Under the pieces are notes generated by a model. The model was not told the DNA's origin. It saw only the letters and a program-made list of their open reading frames with translations, and did not search any database. A DNA stretch of 64,000 nt from Cesiribacteraceae bacterium YIM B00369 (GTDB lineage: Bacteria > Bacteroidota > Bacteroidia > Cytophagales > Cyclobacteriaceae). The stretch is taken from positions 239,682 to 303,681 of the forward strand of contig JAFMYY010000003.1 of assembly GCA_017948555.1 (NCBI GenBank), given 5' to 3'. Of the stretch, positions 45,716-54,685 are shown one piece after another (the first letter of the stretch is position 1; every line of letters starts with the position of its first letter). The translations under genes and the position numbers were made by a program.

Positions 45716-45757
45716 GCAATCGTTTGCATTTTAGATAATTTTTGAATTCTATGCAAA
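45716..45757 (-). promoter_or_regulatory. Promoter plus LacI-type operator for susC
   Basis: Minus strand: TTTG at 45757-45754, exactly 20 nt, TAAAAT at 45733-45728, then TGCAAACGATTGCA-type palindrome with core 45727-45716. The susC start is about 212 bp downstream. Same geometry as the lyase promoters. Confidence 0.85.
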
Positions 45758-46247
45758 ATATTACCTGAATTTTTTTCTAAAATCTCCAAATTATATAGAT
45801 ATCACCCCCTTTAAATACCATATTTAATACCTCATTCAATATCTGAACATATGATATTATTTTCTTCAGGGGTCCTTTTATTCTGTAAAAAAAACATGAA
45901 ATGAGCGCAAACGTTTTCCTCCTTTTCCATAAGCAGCAACCAACCATACACTTTATTCTATAAGTAACAAAAAGAAAGGAGCCGGACCATATTACCCCAC
46001 AGCATTCCGGATAAGTTATTTATATTGATTCATATTTTTATTATCAAAAAAAGCCATCGGAGAAACATTTAAAAAATCCAATCTTCTGCCAGCAAAAAAA
46101 ACACACCCCCAAAGACTCACAAAAAATAATGGAATCGCAAAGCAGTAAAATAACCTTCTGCAACTTCAGGTTCTCTCTGTTGTGAAATCCACAGGAAAAT
46201 TTACTGTTATACTATCTGTAAAAAAAATTATTACTAAACACTTCTTT

Positions 46248-46264
46248 CCGGGCATTACCCCCGG
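46248..46264 (-). terminator. Weak hairpin downstream of the orphan promoter
   Basis: CCGGG (46248-46252) pairs with CCCGG (46260-46264). On the minus strand a T8 run follows about 17 nt later (46220-46228). If functional, it would end a roughly 180-nt transcript from the promoter at 46406-46447. The stem is short and the T-run is distant, so this is tentative. Confidence 0.25.
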
Positions 46265-46405
46265 CCAAAACAAATCAGGACCTTGCATTTTCCTGCAGAA
46301 GAAAAAACTGAAACCTCTGTTTTCCTCCCCGGCAACTTCCGTGATTGCAGGATTCATTTATTATATTTAACTTATAAAAAAAACGCTTATCGACAGCTAC
46401 AGTGC

Positions 46406-46447
46406 GCAATCGGTTGCATTATAGACAATTTTTTTAACTGAAACAAA
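46406..46447 (-). promoter_or_regulatory. Second LacI-type promoter-operator on the minus strand, no gene directly behind it
   Basis: Minus strand: TTTG at 46447-46444, exactly 20 nt, TATAAT at 46423-46418, then GCAACCGATTGC (46417-46406; one arm base differs from the perfect palindrome). It points at susC, 900 bp away, which already has its own module. See the finding on this site. Confidence 0.7.
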
Positions 46448-46581
46448 ATCTTATTCATTTTTTCATAAAATCCGGAATTTATTGCGCCCCTGCTACCAAT
46501 TTTCCCTGTTTTATATTACTTTGCAGCCAATAATAATTTTATGGCGCTAAGTTATGCACTTCTTTTAGTGTATTATTTTTG

Positions 46582-46602
46582 TATATTAGCGCAAACGATT
46601 AC
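46582..46602 (+). promoter_or_regulatory. -7 box plus LacI-type operator for kduI-kduD-lacI
   Basis: TATATTAG (46582-46589) precedes the operator GCAAACGATTAC (46591-46602), 25 bp before the kduI ATG. The block aligns base for base with that of uxaA (TAAATTTG, C, operator). A second -7 candidate, TATTTTTG at 46574-46581, matches TAnnTTTG exactly. The last operator arm has A for G. Confidence 0.65.
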
Positions 46603-46627
46603 ACCATTTCAACAAAACCTGATTAAT

Positions 46628-47467
46628 ATGAGCATTTTTTATTCTGTCAGACACGCCATTCACCCTGCCGACAGCAAATCTTACGACACGGCAAAACTAC
46701 GGGAACATTATCTGATTGATACCTTATTCCAGAAAGACACCATCCAGGCTGTTTACACTCTTTACGACCGCTTAATTGTAGGGGGCGTGCAACCTGTGGA
46801 GAAGTCGCTTAAGCTGGAAACATTTCCTACCCTCCGCTCTGAAAACTTCCTTGACAGAAGAGAGCTGGGTGTAATTAACATAGGAGCAGAAAGCACTATT
46901 ACCGTTGACGGGGAAACTTATACACTTGCTCCTAAAGAAGCCTTATATGTAGGCCAGGGCGCAAAAGAGGTAGTTTTCCACCCTGCTAAATCCGGTAAAA
47001 CCCTGTTCTATTATAATTCCGCACCTGCTCACAAAGCTTACCCTACTAAGAAGGTTTCGCTTGAGGAAGCTGAAACAGTAGAGCTTGGCTCGCTGGAAAA
47101 CTCCAACCACCGCATCATCCGCAAACTGATTGTTAATTCAGTAGTGGAAAGCTGCCAGCTCCAGATGGGGCTTACGCAACTGAAGCCGGGAAGTGTGTGG
47201 AATACCATGCCTGCGCATACCCACGACAGAAGAATGGAAGCCTACTTCTACCTTGATCTTCCTGAAGACCAGACGGTATGTCATTTTATGGGCGAGCCTG
47301 GTGAAACCCGCCACATCTTTATGAAGAACAACCAGGCAGTAATATCTCCGCCATGGTCTATCCACAGCGGTGCAGGAACCTCTAATTATTCCTTTATATG
47401 GGGTATGGCAGGCGAAAACCTGGACTATAACGATATGGATAAAGTTTCTCCAACCGACCTTAAATAA
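46628..47467 (+). CDS. kduI: 5-dehydro-4-deoxy-D-glucuronate isomerase
   Basis: Isomerises 5-keto-4-deoxyuronate (DKI), the rearranged form of the unsaturated galacturonate released by lyases and GH105, to 2,5-diketo-3-deoxygluconate. 279 residues from ATG 46628, the normal family length; an upstream frame to 46541 would cross the promoter-operator and is rejected. Cupin-type metal site: PAHTHDRRMEAYFYLDLP (His, His, Glu) and SIHSGAGTSNY (His). Starts MSIFYSVRHAIHPADSK as in other KduI. kduD follows after 8 bp. Confidence 0.97.
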   Translation: MSIFYSVRHAIHPADSKSYDTAKLREHYLIDTLFQKDTIQAVYTLYDRLIVGGVQPVEKSLKLETFPTLRSENFLDRRELGVINIGAESTITVDGETYTLAPKEALYVGQGAKEVVFHPAKSGKTLFYYNSAPAHKAYPTKKVSLEEAETVELGSLENSNHRIIRKLIVNSVVESCQLQMGLTQLKPGSVWNTMPAHTHDRRMEAYFYLDLPEDQTVCHFMGEPGETRHIFMKNNQAVISPPWSIHSGAGTSNYSFIWGMAGENLDYNDMDKVSPTDLK

Positions 47468-47475
47468 TTTTTATA

Positions 47476-48261
47476 ATGACAAATCTTTTTGATCTGACAG
47501 GGAAAGTTGCCCTTGTTACAGGAGCTACCCACGGTCTTGGAATGGCCATGGCCAAAGCACTTGCCTCGGCAGGTGCCACTCTTGTGGTAAACGGCAACAC
47601 TCCTGCTAAAATGGAAAAAGCCCTTAAGGAGTATAAAGACTCAGGCTTTGATGTAAAAGGCTACCTTTTCGATGTAACTAACGAAGGGCTGGCTAAAGAA
47701 AATGTGGCCAAAATAGAAAAGGAAGTGGGTCCTATCCATATTCTGGTAAATAATGCGGGCATGATCAAGCGCGTGCCTGCCCTGGAAATGGAAGTGGATG
47801 AGTTCCGCAAAGTAGTGGATGTGGACCTGGTAAGCCCTTTCATTATGAGTAAAACTGTGGCCAAAGGCATGGTGGAAAGAGGTGGCGGAAAGATCATCAA
47901 CATCTGTTCCATGATGAGTGAACTGGGCCGCGACACAGTATCGGCTTACGCAGCAGGTAAAGGTGGCTTAAAAATGCTTACCCGCAACCTGGCAACTGAG
48001 TGGGCTAAATACAATATACAGGTAAATGGCATTGGACCCGGCTATTTTGCAACCGACCAGACCGCCCCTATCCGGGTGGATGGCCATCCTTTTAATGAAT
48101 TCATTATTGGCCGTACCCCTGCAGGCCGCTGGGGCAACCCTGAAGATCTGGGGGGCGCAACAATCTTCCTGGCAAGTAAAGCCAGCGATTTTGTGAACGG
48201 ACAGATTGTTTATGTGGATGGAGGTATCCTGGCTACTATCGGAAAACCAAGTAACGAATAG
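47476..48261 (+). CDS. kduD: 2-deoxy-D-gluconate 3-dehydrogenase-type SDR
   Basis: Short-chain dehydrogenase of 261 residues that should reduce 2,5-diketo-3-deoxygluconate to KDG. Cofactor motif VTGATHGLGMAMA, NNAGMIKR, catalytic Ser in ICSMMSELGRD and the YAAGKGG Tyr/Lys pair, then PGYFATDQT. Annotation pipelines may label it gluconate 5-dehydrogenase, but tight coupling to kduI (8 bp) supports KduD. Cytoplasmic. Confidence 0.93.
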   Translation: MTNLFDLTGKVALVTGATHGLGMAMAKALASAGATLVVNGNTPAKMEKALKEYKDSGFDVKGYLFDVTNEGLAKENVAKIEKEVGPIHILVNNAGMIKRVPALEMEVDEFRKVVDVDLVSPFIMSKTVAKGMVERGGGKIINICSMMSELGRDTVSAYAAGKGGLKMLTRNLATEWAKYNIQVNGIGPGYFATDQTAPIRVDGHPFNEFIIGRTPAGRWGNPEDLGGATIFLASKASDFVNGQIVYVDGGILATIGKPSNE

Positions 48262-48315
48262 CAGCAACAGGGAACACTGTTTTTATTATATGGTTCCTGC
48301 ACTTATTAAGCTGAA

Positions 48316-49365
48316 ATGGCAAACAACCCGAAAGTTACGATACACGATATCGCTAACAAACTAAATGTTACTGCTTCTACGGTATCCAGGGCTCTGAACG
48401 ACAACCCAAGGATTAGTGAAGCAACAAAAAAAGCTGTTCAGAAGGCAGCTAAGGAGTTGAATTACCAACCCAATAACATTGCCTCCGCTCTGCGGAATGG
48501 TAAAAGCCATATAATTGGCATTATTGTACCTACCGCTGACAGAAGCTTTTTTGCATCTGTAGTAAGAGGTATAGAGGATATTGCCAATAAGCTTAATTAT
48601 AAGGTAATTATTTGCCAGACCTATGATAATTACGAAAAGGAAGTACAAACCATAGATGCACTTTTAAGCGCCCGGGTGGATGGCATTATTGCCTCAATAG
48701 GGAAAAACACCCTGAACTTTTCCCATTACAAAAGGGTACGGGAAAGGAATATACCCCTCATCCTCTTCGACCGGACTACCGATGCAGTGGATGTGAGCCA
48801 GGTAATGATTGACGATTACCTGGGCGCTTATAAAGTAGTGGAGCACCTGGTTAACCAGGGGTGCAGGCGCATTGCCCACTTTACAAGCCCCAAAAATGTA
48901 AGCGTTTTTAAAGAACGCTACAGAGGCTATGCAGATGCTCTCCGTGATCATGATATTCCTTTTGAGGAAGAACTGGTTGTAAAAAGCAACCTTCAGCTGG
49001 CCGATGGCAGAAACAGCATGGAACAGTTGCTGAAGCTGAAAACTTTGCCTGATGCCATATTTTCGGCAAGTGATTTTGCCGCAATGGGTGCCATGCAGGT
49101 TTTAAAAGAGAATGGGATAAAAATACCCGATGAAGTAGCTTTAGCCGGTTTCAGTAACGACCCTTTTACTTCCTTTACAGATCCTACTCTTACCACCGTG
49201 GACCAGTGCAGTATTACCATGGGAAAAATAACGGCCGAGATCTTTTTTGAACATTTAAAGAGTGAAGACAAAAAGTATATCGCCCAGAAAATTGTTTTAA
49301 AGCCGGAACTGATCATCCGGAATTCTTCCCTTAAGAAACCAACTATGAATGCTAAAACGGCTTAA
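48316..49365 (+). CDS. LacI-family transcriptional regulator of the pectin/hexuronate regulon
   Basis: 349-residue repressor-type protein. N-terminal helix-turn-helix VTIHDIANKLNVTASTVSRAL, hinge helix NNIASALRNGKS, then a periplasmic-binding-protein-like effector domain (HIIGIIVPTADRSFF, DGIIASIG, GYADALRDH, SDFAAMGAMQVLKE, LAGFSNDPF, TTVDQ). In LacI proteins the hinge leucine inserts at the central CG of a palindrome, which fits the central CG of the TGCAATCGATTGCA sites found here. It is the third gene behind the kduI operator, so autoregulation is expected. The likely inducer is a pathway intermediate such as KDG; that is inference. Confidence 0.95.
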   Translation: MANNPKVTIHDIANKLNVTASTVSRALNDNPRISEATKKAVQKAAKELNYQPNNIASALRNGKSHIIGIIVPTADRSFFASVVRGIEDIANKLNYKVIICQTYDNYEKEVQTIDALLSARVDGIIASIGKNTLNFSHYKRVRERNIPLILFDRTTDAVDVSQVMIDDYLGAYKVVEHLVNQGCRRIAHFTSPKNVSVFKERYRGYADALRDHDIPFEEELVVKSNLQLADGRNSMEQLLKLKTLPDAIFSASDFAAMGAMQVLKENGIKIPDEVALAGFSNDPFTSFTDPTLTTVDQCSITMGKITAEIFFEHLKSEDKKYIAQKIVLKPELIIRNSSLKKPTMNAKTA

Positions 49366-49542
49366 TTCTTCAGGATTGTAAGCCCTGAGCAATAACCGGG
49401 CAGTGAAAGGCTATTAAATATTGCGCGCTTCATCATGCCTGATGAGTCGCAGTGTATCCGGGCGAACAACGGCAGCCCCTGCCCGCCGGAGGCATTAGTG
49501 CCAAAAATAAAAATTTTAAATAAAAAAATTAAAAACCATAAC

Positions 49543-50967
49543 ATGCAACCATTAAACCGCAATACAGCTAACATATCGGAGCAGCCTCCTTTAAAGGTTT
49601 TACAATTTGGTGAAGGAAACTTCCTGAGAGGATTTGTGGACTGGATGATCGACATCCTGAATGAAAAAACTGATTTTAATGGTTCTGTTCATGTTATCCA
49701 GCCTATAAACCAAGGCATGGTACAGCTCCTTAATAAGCAGGATGGCCTATACCACCTTCTCTTAAATGGTATCCAGGGTGGAAAACCAAGCCAGGAAACA
49801 CGCCTGATCACCTGCATCAGCGGAGGAACAAACCCTTATGACGATTACCAGGCATACCTGAAGCTGGGAGAAAGCCCAAGCCTTGAATTCATTATATCTA
49901 ATACCACCGAGGCCGGCATTTGTTTCGAAGAAAGAGATACCACTCCGGACACCCTTCCAAACAGCTTCCCCGGCAAACTTACCGCCCTGCTCTACCACAG
50001 GTTTAAGCATTTCAACGGCGCTGCCGGCAAAGGGCTGAACATCATCCCCTGTGAGCTGATAGATAAAAACGGTGAAATACTTCGCTCCACTGTGTTGGAA
50101 TTTGCCTCGCACTGGAACCTGCCGCAGGAATTTACCACATGGATAAAAGAAAATAACGTATTCTGCAACACCCTGGTAGACCGTATTGTACCTGGCTTCC
50201 CGAGAGATACTATTAAGGAAATTCAGCAGCACCTTGGTTTTGAAGATAACCTGGTTGTAAAGGCAGAACCTTTCCACCTTTGGGTAATCGAGGCTCCGGC
50301 TTCTGTAAAAGCAGCCTTCCCTGCTGAAAAAGCAGGCCTCCAGGTGAAGTTTGTGGAAGATCAGAGTCCTTACAGAACCCGTAAAGTACGCATCCTTAAT
50401 GGCGCACATACAACCCTTGTACCAGTAGCTTACCTGCAGGGGCTCCGCACCGTCCGCGAAGCAGTGGAAGACCCGACAGCGGGTAAATTCATCAGGGAAG
50501 CTATTTTTGAGGAAATAATCCCGACACTTGATCTTTCCAAAGAAGAACTGGAGCAGTTTGCCAACGACGTGATCGAGCGTTTCCAGAATCCATTTATCTA
50601 CCATGAGCTTATCTCCATTGCCCTTAACTCTGTTTCCAAATACAAGGTAAGGGTGTTACCGTCGGTGCTGGAGTACCAAAAGAGAAAAGGACAGTTGCCA
50701 AACCACCTTTTACATGCACTTGGAGCCCTTATTGTATTTTACAGAGGAGAATGGAGAGGCGATAAGATACCATTAAATGATGGTGCCGATGTAATGGAGT
50801 TCTTCAAAAATGCATGGAAGAAGGAAAGCACTTCTGAAGTGGTACAAACTGTACTCGCCAAAAGTGATTTCTGGGGCCAGGACCTTACGCAGGTTTCAGG
50901 TATGACCGATGCAGTTACAGACCATGTAAATAACATCCTGAAAGCAGAGCAGCACGCTTCTTTGTAA
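49543..50967 (+). CDS. uxaB: Tagaturonate reductase (altronate oxidoreductase)
   Basis: NADH-dependent reduction of D-tagaturonate to D-altronate, 474 residues from ATG 49543. A longer frame to 49435 adds 36 atypical residues and is rejected. Mannitol-dehydrogenase-family fold: VLQFGEGNFLRGFVDWMID (nucleotide binding), ISNTTEAGI, RIVPGFP, and KVRILNGAHTTLVPVAYL (catalytic Lys/Asn/His region). Product feeds uxaA at 14749. It lies 177 bp from the LacI gene without a visible operator. Confidence 0.95.
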   Translation: MQPLNRNTANISEQPPLKVLQFGEGNFLRGFVDWMIDILNEKTDFNGSVHVIQPINQGMVQLLNKQDGLYHLLLNGIQGGKPSQETRLITCISGGTNPYDDYQAYLKLGESPSLEFIISNTTEAGICFEERDTTPDTLPNSFPGKLTALLYHRFKHFNGAAGKGLNIIPCELIDKNGEILRSTVLEFASHWNLPQEFTTWIKENNVFCNTLVDRIVPGFPRDTIKEIQQHLGFEDNLVVKAEPFHLWVIEAPASVKAAFPAEKAGLQVKFVEDQSPYRTRKVRILNGAHTTLVPVAYLQGLRTVREAVEDPTAGKFIREAIFEEIIPTLDLSKEELEQFANDVIERFQNPFIYHELISIALNSVSKYKVRVLPSVLEYQKRKGQLPNHLLHALGALIVFYRGEWRGDKIPLNDGADVMEFFKNAWKKESTSEVVQTVLAKSDFWGQDLTQVSGMTDAVTDHVNNILKAEQHASL

Positions 50968-51066
50968 TGGATAAACGGGCCGGGACTGACAGGATTCATA
51001 AATCTGCCTGCCCCGGCCCTTAACAAAGCCATTAGTAAAATGGCTCAGGCATAAAAAACTTTGATT

Positions 51067-51888
51067 ATGGATATCGATACAATTTTTTCTCTTAAAGGCA
51101 AAGTATCTGTGGTAACCGGAGGTACAGGGGTACTTGGCGGAGCTATGGCAATTGCCCTTGCAAAAGCAGGAGCCAAAGTAGCGGTACTGGGCCGAAACCA
51201 GGAAAAGCTTAATGAGATGGTGCAGACCATAAGTAAGGATGGTGGCGAAGCCCTTGCTCTTTCTGCCGATGTTACCAAAACGGAGGAGCTGCAGCAGGCA
51301 AACGAAAAGCTGATGCAGAAGTGGGGCCGGATTGATATCCTGATAAATGGTGCAGGTGGCAATATGCCCGGAGCCGTTGTAAAGCCTGAGCAGACAATTT
51401 ACGACCTTTCAGAAGATGCAATCCGGAAAATTGTGGAGCTGAATTACCTTGGGACCGTTCTTCCAACACAGATTTTCTCGAAGAATATGTCGGAGAGAAA
51501 AGAAGGGGTAATCATCAATATTTCCTCCGTGGCAGCCTCCAAACCTTTAAGCAGGGTAATGGGATATGCATCGTCCAAAGCTGCTATTGAAAATTACACG
51601 CAGTGGCTTTCAGGTGAAATGGCCGCCAAATTTGGCGAAGGAATACGGGTAAATGCTATAGCACCGGGATTTTTCCTGACTGAGCAGAACCGTGAGCTGC
51701 TTACTAATAAAGATGGCAGCCTGACAGAAAGAGGACAGCAGATTCTTTCGCAAACCCCTTTTAAAAGGTTTGGAAATCCTGAAGACCTTAATGGCACCCT
51801 CATTTGGCTGTGCAGCGATGCATCCAGGTTTGTAACAGGCGCAATTATTCCCGTAGACGGTGGCTATTGCGCTTATGGCGGTATATGA
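51067..51888 (+). CDS. uxuB: SDR-type D-mannonate oxidoreductase (fructuronate reductase)
   Basis: Short-chain dehydrogenase of 273 residues from ATG 51067 (a TTG two codons upstream is possible). Motifs VTGGTGVLGGAMA, INGAGGNMPGA, ISSVAASKPLSRVMGYASSK (Ser, Tyr, Lys) and PVDGGYCAYGGI at the C terminus, a pattern typical of SDR-type UxuB rather than the mannitol-dehydrogenase type of E. coli. With UxaE and UxuA next to it, the expected reaction is fructuronate to mannonate. Confidence 0.88.
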   Translation: MDIDTIFSLKGKVSVVTGGTGVLGGAMAIALAKAGAKVAVLGRNQEKLNEMVQTISKDGGEALALSADVTKTEELQQANEKLMQKWGRIDILINGAGGNMPGAVVKPEQTIYDLSEDAIRKIVELNYLGTVLPTQIFSKNMSERKEGVIINISSVAASKPLSRVMGYASSKAAIENYTQWLSGEMAAKFGEGIRVNAIAPGFFLTEQNRELLTNKDGSLTERGQQILSQTPFKRFGNPEDLNGTLIWLCSDASRFVTGAIIPVDGGYCAYGGI

Positions 51889-51922
51889 GGGGTATTGAGT
51901 CCTGAGTATTGAGTCCTGAGAG
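51889..51922. repeat. TATTGAGTCCTGAGTATTGAGT-type intergenic repeat
   Basis: Directly after the SDR stop: GGGGTATTGAGTCCTGAG then TATTGAGTCCTGAGA, two near-copies of TATTGAGTCCTGAG. Same style as the repeat after uxaA. Confidence 0.6.
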
Positions 51923-52037
51923 TTCAGGAACCAGACTTCATTGAATACTATAAGGGAGCATATTCAGATAAACCTTGATATTCAGATTCCTAGCAGTATA
52001 GAGTAATATTTATTTTTTAAGCTAAAAAGGAAAAGGT

Positions 52038-53306
52038 ATGAAAAAGATCGGTAAATACTCTTTTGGCATGGGAGACCGCTTTGCGCACCAGGGCGAAGCC
52101 CAGCTCCGCGCCATTATCCTGGCAAAGGATGCAGGCATGGATATTACCCCTGTCTGGAACAAATCGAACCGGGAACATGAAACCCTCCACACCACTCCCG
52201 CCGGAGTAAGAAAAGAGGCCGATGCCGCTGTACAGGCACTCAGGTGGAAAGGTGATTATCTGGTAGATGCCGATCATATTAACAGGAGCAATGTAGATGC
52301 CTTTATTGATACTGCTGATTTTTTTACTATTGATGTGGCCGATTTTATTGGCAAAGCTCCGGAAGACGATGAGATTTCAGATTTTATTGAAGAAAATAAG
52401 GAATACACAGGTGAATTCAGTATTCCCGGCATTAACCACAGCTTTACCATCAATGAGGAATTCCTGAAGCATATTGCCCGCACTTTCTCAGGTGCCTGCA
52501 AAGAGGCCGGCAACATTTACAATTATATTGCACAAAAGAAGGGGCCCGGCAACTTTATTACTGAGGTATCTATGGACGAGGTTAATGAGCCGCAAAGTCC
52601 TGCGGAGCTCTTCTTCATTCTTAAATTATTAGCCACATACAAGGTCCCCTTGCAAACGATTGCTCCTAAATTTACGGGGAATTTTTTCAAAGGAATTGAC
52701 TACCAGGGAGATGTAAAGCAGTTTGAAAAAGAATTTGAGGAAGACATTCTCGTAATCCGCCATGCGGTACAGCAGTTTGGTCTGCCTGAAAACTTAAAAT
52801 TAAGTATCCATTCGGGAAGCGATAAATTCTCGCTGTACAGGCCCGTGCAAAAGATTATCCGGAAGCATGATGCAGGCATCCATATAAAAACTGCTGGCAC
52901 AAACTGGCTGGAGGAACTCATAGGCCTGGCAGAAGCTGAAGGAGAAGCGCTTGCACTGGCAAAAGAAATTTACGCCGAAGCCTTAAACCGCTTCGATGAA
53001 TTAACTGAGCCCTACGGGCCGGTATTGGATATTGATAAAGCTCAGTTGCCATCAGTGGAAAAGGTAAATGGCTGGTCAGGGAAGGAATATGCGGAGGCAC
53101 TTCGCCATCAGCAGCAAAACCCTGTCTACAACCCAAACTTCAGGCAATTATTGCACTGTGCTTATAAAGTAGCCGGAGATAAAGGCACCGCCTATACCGA
53201 TGCACTGGAAAAGCACAGCGCCATTATTGGCAAAAATGTAACAGAAAATTTATGGGAGCGCCATATTAAGCCCCTGTTCATAAAAACAGAAACTTTAAAT
53301 AAATGA
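52038..53306 (+). CDS. uxaE: Tagaturonate epimerase
   Basis: C-terminal-epimerising enzyme that interconverts D-tagaturonate and D-fructuronate, linking galacturonate breakdown to the glucuronate branch; the family was defined on the Thermotoga enzyme. 422 residues. Family features: [19 protein letters not shown] at the start, [42 protein letters not shown] purine-rich AAAAAGGAAAAGG precedes the ATG. It overlaps uxuA by 4 bp (ATGA), so the two are translationally coupled. A consensus operator sequence lies inside it at 52652-52663. Confidence 0.93.
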   Translation: MKKIGKYSFGMGDRFAHQGEAQLRAIILAKDAGMDITPVWNKSNREHETLHTTPAGVRKEADAAVQALRWKGDYLVDADHINRSNVDAFIDTADFFTIDVADFIGKAPEDDEISDFIEENKEYTGEFSIPGINHSFTINEEFLKHIARTFSGACKEAGNIYNYIAQKKGPGNFITEVSMDEVNEPQSPAELFFILKLLATYKVPLQTIAPKFTGNFFKGIDYQGDVKQFEKEFEEDILVIRHAVQQFGLPENLKLSIHSGSDKFSLYRPVQKIIRKHDAGIHIKTAGTNWLEELIGLAEAEGEALALAKEIYAEALNRFDELTEPYGPVLDIDKAQLPSVEKVNGWSGKEYAEALRHQQQNPVYNPNFRQLLHCAYKVAGDKGTAYTDALEKHSAIIGKNVTENLWERHIKPLFIKTETLNK

Positions 53307-54523
53307 GTCTAGAGCAAACGTGGAGGTGGTACGGCCCTAAGGACCCTGTTTCCCTGCAAGATATCCGGCAGGCAGGTGCTACCGGTGTGGTTACTGCCCT
53401 GCACCACATTCCAAACGGAGAGGTCTGGTCACAGGAAGCCATCCGGGTTCGAAAAAAAATTGTGGAGCGCAATATGGACGTTCACCCAACCACACCAACC
53501 GGGCTGGTGTGGTCGGTAGTGGAAAGTGTGCCTGTACATGAACAAATTAAAACCGGCGGCCCAAAGCGCGACCTGTATATTAAAAATTACAAGCAAAGTA
53601 TACGCAACCTGGGTGCATGCGGAATAGATACCATCTGCTACAATTTTATGCCTGTGCTGGACTGGACCCGCACCGACCTGGAGTATGTGGTTGAGGACGG
53701 TTCCCAGGCCCTCCGCTTCGATGCCGTTGCTTTTGCTGCTTTTGAGCTTTTTATCCTGAAGCGGCCGGGAGCAGAAGCGGTTTATTCCGGGGAGGAAGCG
53801 AAAGAGGCAAAGGCTTATTTTGATAAAATGGATGATGAAGCAAAAACAAAGCTTCAGAATAATATTATTGCCGGCCTCCCGGGGTCTGAAGAAAGCTTTA
53901 CCCTGCAGGAGTTCCAGACAGTGCTCGACACCTACAATAATATCGATGCAAAAAGGCTGAAGAAAAATCTGTTTTATTTTCTTGAACAGATTATCCCTGT
54001 GGCAGAAGAAGCAGGTGTCCGCATGGCCATTCACCCTGATGACCCTCCAAGGCCTGTTTTAGGTCTGCCAAGAGTAGTGAGCACAGAGGAAGATATAAAA
54101 GAACTCCTTGCTGTGGTGGATTCTCCCGCAAATGGCTTTACCATGTGCACCGGCTCATTTGGCGTTCGCCCGGATAACGACCTGGCTGGTATGGTTGAAA
54201 GACTGGGCCACAGGATTAATTTTGTGCACCTGCGAAGCACCCAAAGAAGCCCCGAAAACCCTGCAAGCTTTCATGAGGCAAACCACCTGGAGGGTGATGT
54301 GGATATGTATAGCGTAATGAAAGCCCTGCTTCTTGAACAAAGAAAGCGCAAAGAAAGCGGGAGACCGGATTACCGCCTCCCTATGCGGCCGGACCATGGT
54401 CACAGAATGCTGGACGACCTGAACAAAATTACCAATCCGGGCTACTCTGCAATAGGCCGCTTAAGAGGCCTTGCTGAATTAAGAGGGCTTGAAATGGGGA
54501 TTGAAAGGAGTTTTTATAATTAA
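53303..54523 (+). CDS. uxuA: Mannonate dehydratase
   Basis: Dehydrates D-mannonate to KDG, 406 residues. TIM-barrel UxuA motifs: [64 protein letters not shown] (metal ligand His), TMCTGSFG (Cys), [18 protein letters not shown] (His). All key blocks are intact. Start overlaps the uxaE stop. Confidence 0.97.
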   Translation: MSLEQTWRWYGPKDPVSLQDIRQAGATGVVTALHHIPNGEVWSQEAIRVRKKIVERNMDVHPTTPTGLVWSVVESVPVHEQIKTGGPKRDLYIKNYKQSIRNLGACGIDTICYNFMPVLDWTRTDLEYVVEDGSQALRFDAVAFAAFELFILKRPGAEAVYSGEEAKEAKAYFDKMDDEAKTKLQNNIIAGLPGSEESFTLQEFQTVLDTYNNIDAKRLKKNLFYFLEQIIPVAEEAGVRMAIHPDDPPRPVLGLPRVVSTEEDIKELLAVVDSPANGFTMCTGSFGVRPDNDLAGMVERLGHRINFVHLRSTQRSPENPASFHEANHLEGDVDMYSVMKALLLEQRKRKESGRPDYRLPMRPDHGHRMLDDLNKITNPGYSAIGRLRGLAELRGLEMGIERSFYN

Positions 54524-54607
54524 TTTGAAAACCGGGAGTTAAAATCCGGCAGATGAATGTAAAATTAACCACAGGAGCTATAAATTAGCTGCTGGTAAAA
54601 ACCGGCC

Positions 54608-54637
54608 ATTGCTTTTTTTACAATTCCGGTATATTTG
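54608..54637 (+). promoter_or_regulatory. Possible promoter for uxaC
   Basis: TATATTTG at 54630-54637 matches TAnnTTTG exactly, with a TTG at 54609-54611, 18 nt upstream. It lies in a 162-bp gap before the uxaC ATG. No operator is next to it. Confidence 0.4.
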
Positions 54638-54685
54638 ATTTTCGCATTAGGACCATAAAACATTAAAAAATAAAAATTTAAAGAT

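Larger units (their letters stand above)
45504..46627. other. Large divergent control region susC / kduI
   Basis: 1124 bp, the longest gene-free stretch. It holds the susC promoter-operator (45716-45757), a weak palindrome GCAAACGTTTTC (45907-45918), a second complete minus-strand promoter-operator (46406-46447), and the kduI promoter-operator (46582-46602). AT-rich in the middle. A 63-codon minus-strand frame (46166-46357) begins 49 bp past the second module but has no family features; whether it is translated is unknown. Confidence 0.75.

Noticed and set aside
45907..45918. GCAAACGTTTTC as a full operator in the susC/kduI region
   Set aside because: One arm is damaged (TTTTC) and there is no TAAAAT/TTTG module. 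It might be an auxiliary site, but the evidence is too thin to call.
46182..46370. 62-codon plus-strand frame before kduI
   Set aside because: Composition is unlike a protein (Lys/Pro/Phe-rich shadow of the AT-rich region), and no promoter points at it.
46541..46627. N-terminal extension of kduI
   Set aside because: It would run through the promoter and operator and add a 29-residue stretch absent from KduI proteins.
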